A stretch of DNA of 64,000 nucleotides, taken from NCBI GenBank assembly GCA_964034945.1, contig OZ035963.1:65740682-65804681 (forward strand), given 5' to 3'. A program made the translations under genes and the position numbers. Shown in pieces: positions 61,224 through 64,000 of this stretch. The stretch is from Chrysopilus asiliformis (taxonomy: Eukaryota > Arthropoda > Insecta > Diptera > Rhagionidae). The notes beneath the pieces are model-generated. The model did no database searches. It was not told the origin of the DNA and saw only the letters and a program-made list of their open reading frames with translations. Each line of letters starts with the position of its first letter. The stretch's first letter is position 1.

Positions 61224-62220
61224 TTTTGAAAACAAAACAAATATCGAGAAGGACCGTGAAACATTTTCCCAAAGTTTTCGCTCATCATCGAAAACATAAA
61301 GGGAAAAAACAATTGGAAAATGATATCTTAAAGTTTTATGTGGAAAACTTTCATTCTACTTCTCATCGTATTTGCCGCCGTCTTCCGCAGAGCCTCCCCC
61401 CCCCCCTTTCGACTTCGTTGGATTTCCCTCTGCCGATACATTTTCACCATAGTACGGTGACGATGGCGGTGGCTGGATGGTAAGGGGAGTGTATAAACTG
61501 GTAAAATTGGTTTTTTGGCTCAAAATGTGGCATTCGGCCATTTTGGATATGTTTGTATAGTTTTCTTTTTTTTACAACATTTTCCTCCTTTTATAGCTGT
61601 TTATAGCTTTTCTTTCTTCTCTCACTCGAACTTTTGTATATGTGTCACATTTTCATGTGCTTTTCCATCGTTCATATAATCAATCTATTTTGTGTATGGG
61701 TGTGTGTGTGTGGAAATTCGATTGTATTGAGCGAAAAACCCCTTGTTAAATGTTTTAATGCTTTCAAAAGTTGATTAGATATCAGCTGGAACGAAAGGCA
61801 TTTCCTCTTTTTTTCGATATAATCGGTTTTTACTATAGTTTTTTGTGGTGTTTTTGAATCAAAATTAAATGTTTTTCCTCATGTCGATTTTAATTAAAAG
61901 CCAATTTTTCACTTATGGCCTATGGTTTTTGTTGTCATCGAAAGTCAGACGGTACACTTTTTCTGAACTTTAAAATGAGGGAAAGTTTTTAAAGATAATT
62001 TAATATTGAATTTGCTTTGTTTCATAACTTTTTTTAAATTTCTACTGGATAACATATTTCAATTGAATTGAAAAAAACAATTTTCTTTTTTTTCAACTTT
62101 TCCGGCTAAATAGAGAATTTTGAATAAAATCAATTTATGATTAAGTATCTAAACCTTTAATTATGGAGACCTTTTAACTATTTTTGCTAAAATGTAATTC
62201 AGTTTGATCCTTTCGAAGGA
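60830..62220. other. Intron-like DNA with homopolymer and microsatellite runs
   Basis: It holds a C run (60979-61005), (TTTA)n at 61193-61226, a C run at 61398-61408 and (GT)n near 61698-61712. The frames at 61178-61483 and 61356-61541 overlap on opposite strands and run through these tracts, so I do not accept them as genes. Confidence 0.45.
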
Positions 62221-62506
62221 TTTTTTTTATAGTTCCAACTAGAACTTAGGGGAAGACCCTTTAATGCCGAAGCACAGCTCAGGATGGTCGGAAGGACAAT
62301 AGGAGATGCCGGTTTATTTTCTCCTTGAACTTCTGCGGGTTATAGTCCGGGGGGAACACATTGGATGGTAGATCATTCCAAAGTCTTGTTGTTCGCGGAA
62401 TAAAGTTTACTTTACGAAAACGGGGAGGCTCAAGGAAGAAGGCGGCCGAATTAACTCGAGCGAAAGGCCCACACTCAGCTATCGCTACGATGAACGCAGC
62501 CTGAAT
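62221..62506 (-). pseudogene. 5'-truncated non-LTR retrotransposon, reverse-transcriptase C-terminus and 3' UTR
   Basis: On the minus strand an open frame (62506-62279) encodes 75 residues ending at TGA. It contains FIPRTTRLWNDLPSNVFPPD followed by YNPQKFKEKINRHLLL, the familiar end of insect CR1/Jockey-like reverse transcriptases (R-LWN-LP, then FK-K-N-HLL). After the stop comes a short 3' UTR (GCATTAAAGGGTCTTCCCC, TAGTTGGAACTATA) and an A8 tail at 62228-62221. An in-frame stop at 62507-62509 and missing upstream domains show it is a dead 5'-truncated copy. Confidence 0.85.
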
Positions 62507-64000
62507 TTAACTCAGGCGATGGAATTTCAAAAATATGTTTGAAATTCGACGGAAAAATCCGCTTTTTAAGCCCTTGTTAAAACCACCACAGTAACGAAGG
62601 GTTAACAAATCAAAATTCTCAGAGAAATTCAACACAAAACAAACTGGGATATAATCAAAGACGTTTGCGCGTTTCTGCCACTAAATAAGATAGACTGGTG
62701 TATGGCACGTTTCTGCCACTAAATAAGATAGACTGGTGTATGACACGTTTCTGCCACTAAATAAGATAGTGGCAAATACGTCCCTTACACCAAGAATTCG
62801 AGTACGATTACACAAAAAATTCTAATCTCGAAAAGCAAAAAGAAGATAGCGTTCTTCCAGAGGAATATCAAACAACAGTTTTATGTTGGGGTTTCACAAA
62901 TCTCTCATAACACCACTTGACTCTGATTGATATTCACTAAAGCTCTATCGCATATGAATCGCATGTGAATCGCATTCTGAACGGATAAGTTTATCCAAAT
63001 CAAGAAAAACATACTTTTGGCTGCATCGTTTAAAACCCTTCTTCGCTGTGTAGAAGTCGATTAAGCCCTACAGATGGTTTTCAAACTTCCGGTTTAGAAA
63101 CATGGAAATTTTCGATCTTCGCTGAATTTTTAATTACGAGGAGTTATTAGATTTCTTTAAATTAATCGAAAAAAGAAATTTTTTTGATTCGAAATTCCCA
63201 GACATGAAAAGCTACTGCTTGAGAAATCACTTTTGAGACAAAAATCAAAATATCACAGACACATGGTCACATTCTCTATTTTGGTTCTATGGAAGAATTC
63301 AGTGTTGGTATTAAAATAGAACAATAAATTGAAAGACGACTACTATCTATTTAGGACAAACCTTTCAGACTTAGCAAGCATTGCCCTCAATGGCCAGTTT
63401 GAAAGGAGGTCATAAGACCCGGCGAAAATATCCTTCTATGCTGCTATGCTAGGCGACCCACCCGGTCCGGCGTCTTGAATTCATTTTATACTTCCACCTC
63501 CATCGCTCCATCATCACCATTCGTTTGCCAGGGCCATTCTATGGAATTTTTCCATCCAACATCTTTTGACTTTTATAGGACTTTTCATTCGTAAACCACC
63601 CCACAACGAAACGCCCAGCCGGCTTTACTCCCATTCAAACTCATCCCCGTCACACAAGGACCCACCAACCGACCGACGATCTCATCAACATCTACTTAAA
63701 GTCTTTCCGGAGTTGCAAATTATTTCATCCTTTTCAACTTGAAATGGGCATAGAGGGCGCATTTCTTTGAATTTCTTTCACTTCGTCTCGTTCACTCTAT
63801 TTCGATTTACGCTACATTTTCATCGGATTGAGGAAAAAATGAGCATAAAATATGTTTGCAGTGAAGAAATATGTCGATGGTAAATTTCTGCATGCGCTAT
63901 AATCAAACCGGCTTGATGTTACCATCATATGTGTATATATTATATCGTAGAAATAGAGGAATAACTATTCTATAAATTTCATCCTTTTTCCCAATGCTTT
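62507..64000. other. No supported gene; small minisatellite inside
   Basis: Apart from the 38-bp minisatellite at 62670-62774, no exon or repeat was recognised. 63400-63700 is somewhat GC-richer but has no sustained open frame. Confidence 0.4.
62670..62774 (+). repeat. Minisatellite, 38-bp unit, about 2.7 copies
   Basis: CGTTTCTGCCACTAAATAAG followed by ATAGACTGGTGTATGGCA repeats at 62671, 62709 and 62747 with one substitution, the third unit being cut short. Confidence 0.93.

Overview
The window is nuclear DNA from an insect, probably a dipteran. It is AT-rich, with spliceosomal GT-AG introns, a TATA/Inr promoter with an arthropod TCAGT initiator, insect-type MITEs (hAT, PIF/Harbinger and piggyBac signatures) and GACA/GACG microsatellite tails. 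There is no sign of bacterial operons. I cannot name the species. Most of the long open frames are not genes: they are satellite frames or chance frames.

Positions 1-19250 form one very large inverted structure. A CpG-dense, SacII-rich (CCGCGG) satellite runs in the plus sense from 1 to about 12056 and in the minus sense from about 15882 to 19110. It is built from short modules of about 22, 23, 27 and 31 bp, separated by a roughly 270-bp spacer. Between the two satellite blocks is a palindrome centred at 13645/13646. Each arm carries the last two exons of the same membrane-protein gene, tail to tail, and then a 110-133 bp tandem repeat. The inner repeat and the satellite share modules and boundary sequences, so they look like one composite family. 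The left satellite also contains a 3363-bp tandem duplication.

Positions 19250-49900 are gene-poor and packed with dispersed repeats: a roughly 165-bp unit family (A), a non-LTR/SINE-like family (B), a family starting at a TTTCCTCT-type motif (C) and a GGCCGA-rich family (D). Well-delimited non-autonomous transposons include a 1432-bp hAT-type element with a perfect 8-bp target duplication and an internal degenerate array, a 462-bp PIF/Harbinger-type MITE with a TTA duplication, and a 420-bp piggyBac-type MITE at TTAA. A perfect 62-bp-arm hairpin lies at 29518-29653.

The best-supported gene is a three-exon, minus-strand gene (49932-50380) for a 90-residue secreted Kazal-like protein with TATA box, initiator, signal peptide and six cysteines. 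An unidentified internal-type coding exon lies at 52544-52762 (+). A possible first coding exon at 60782-60829 (+) follows several kilobases of UTR-like AT-rich DNA. The 3' end of a non-LTR retrotransposon lies at 62221-62506 (-). No rRNA, tRNA or CRISPR was recognised.
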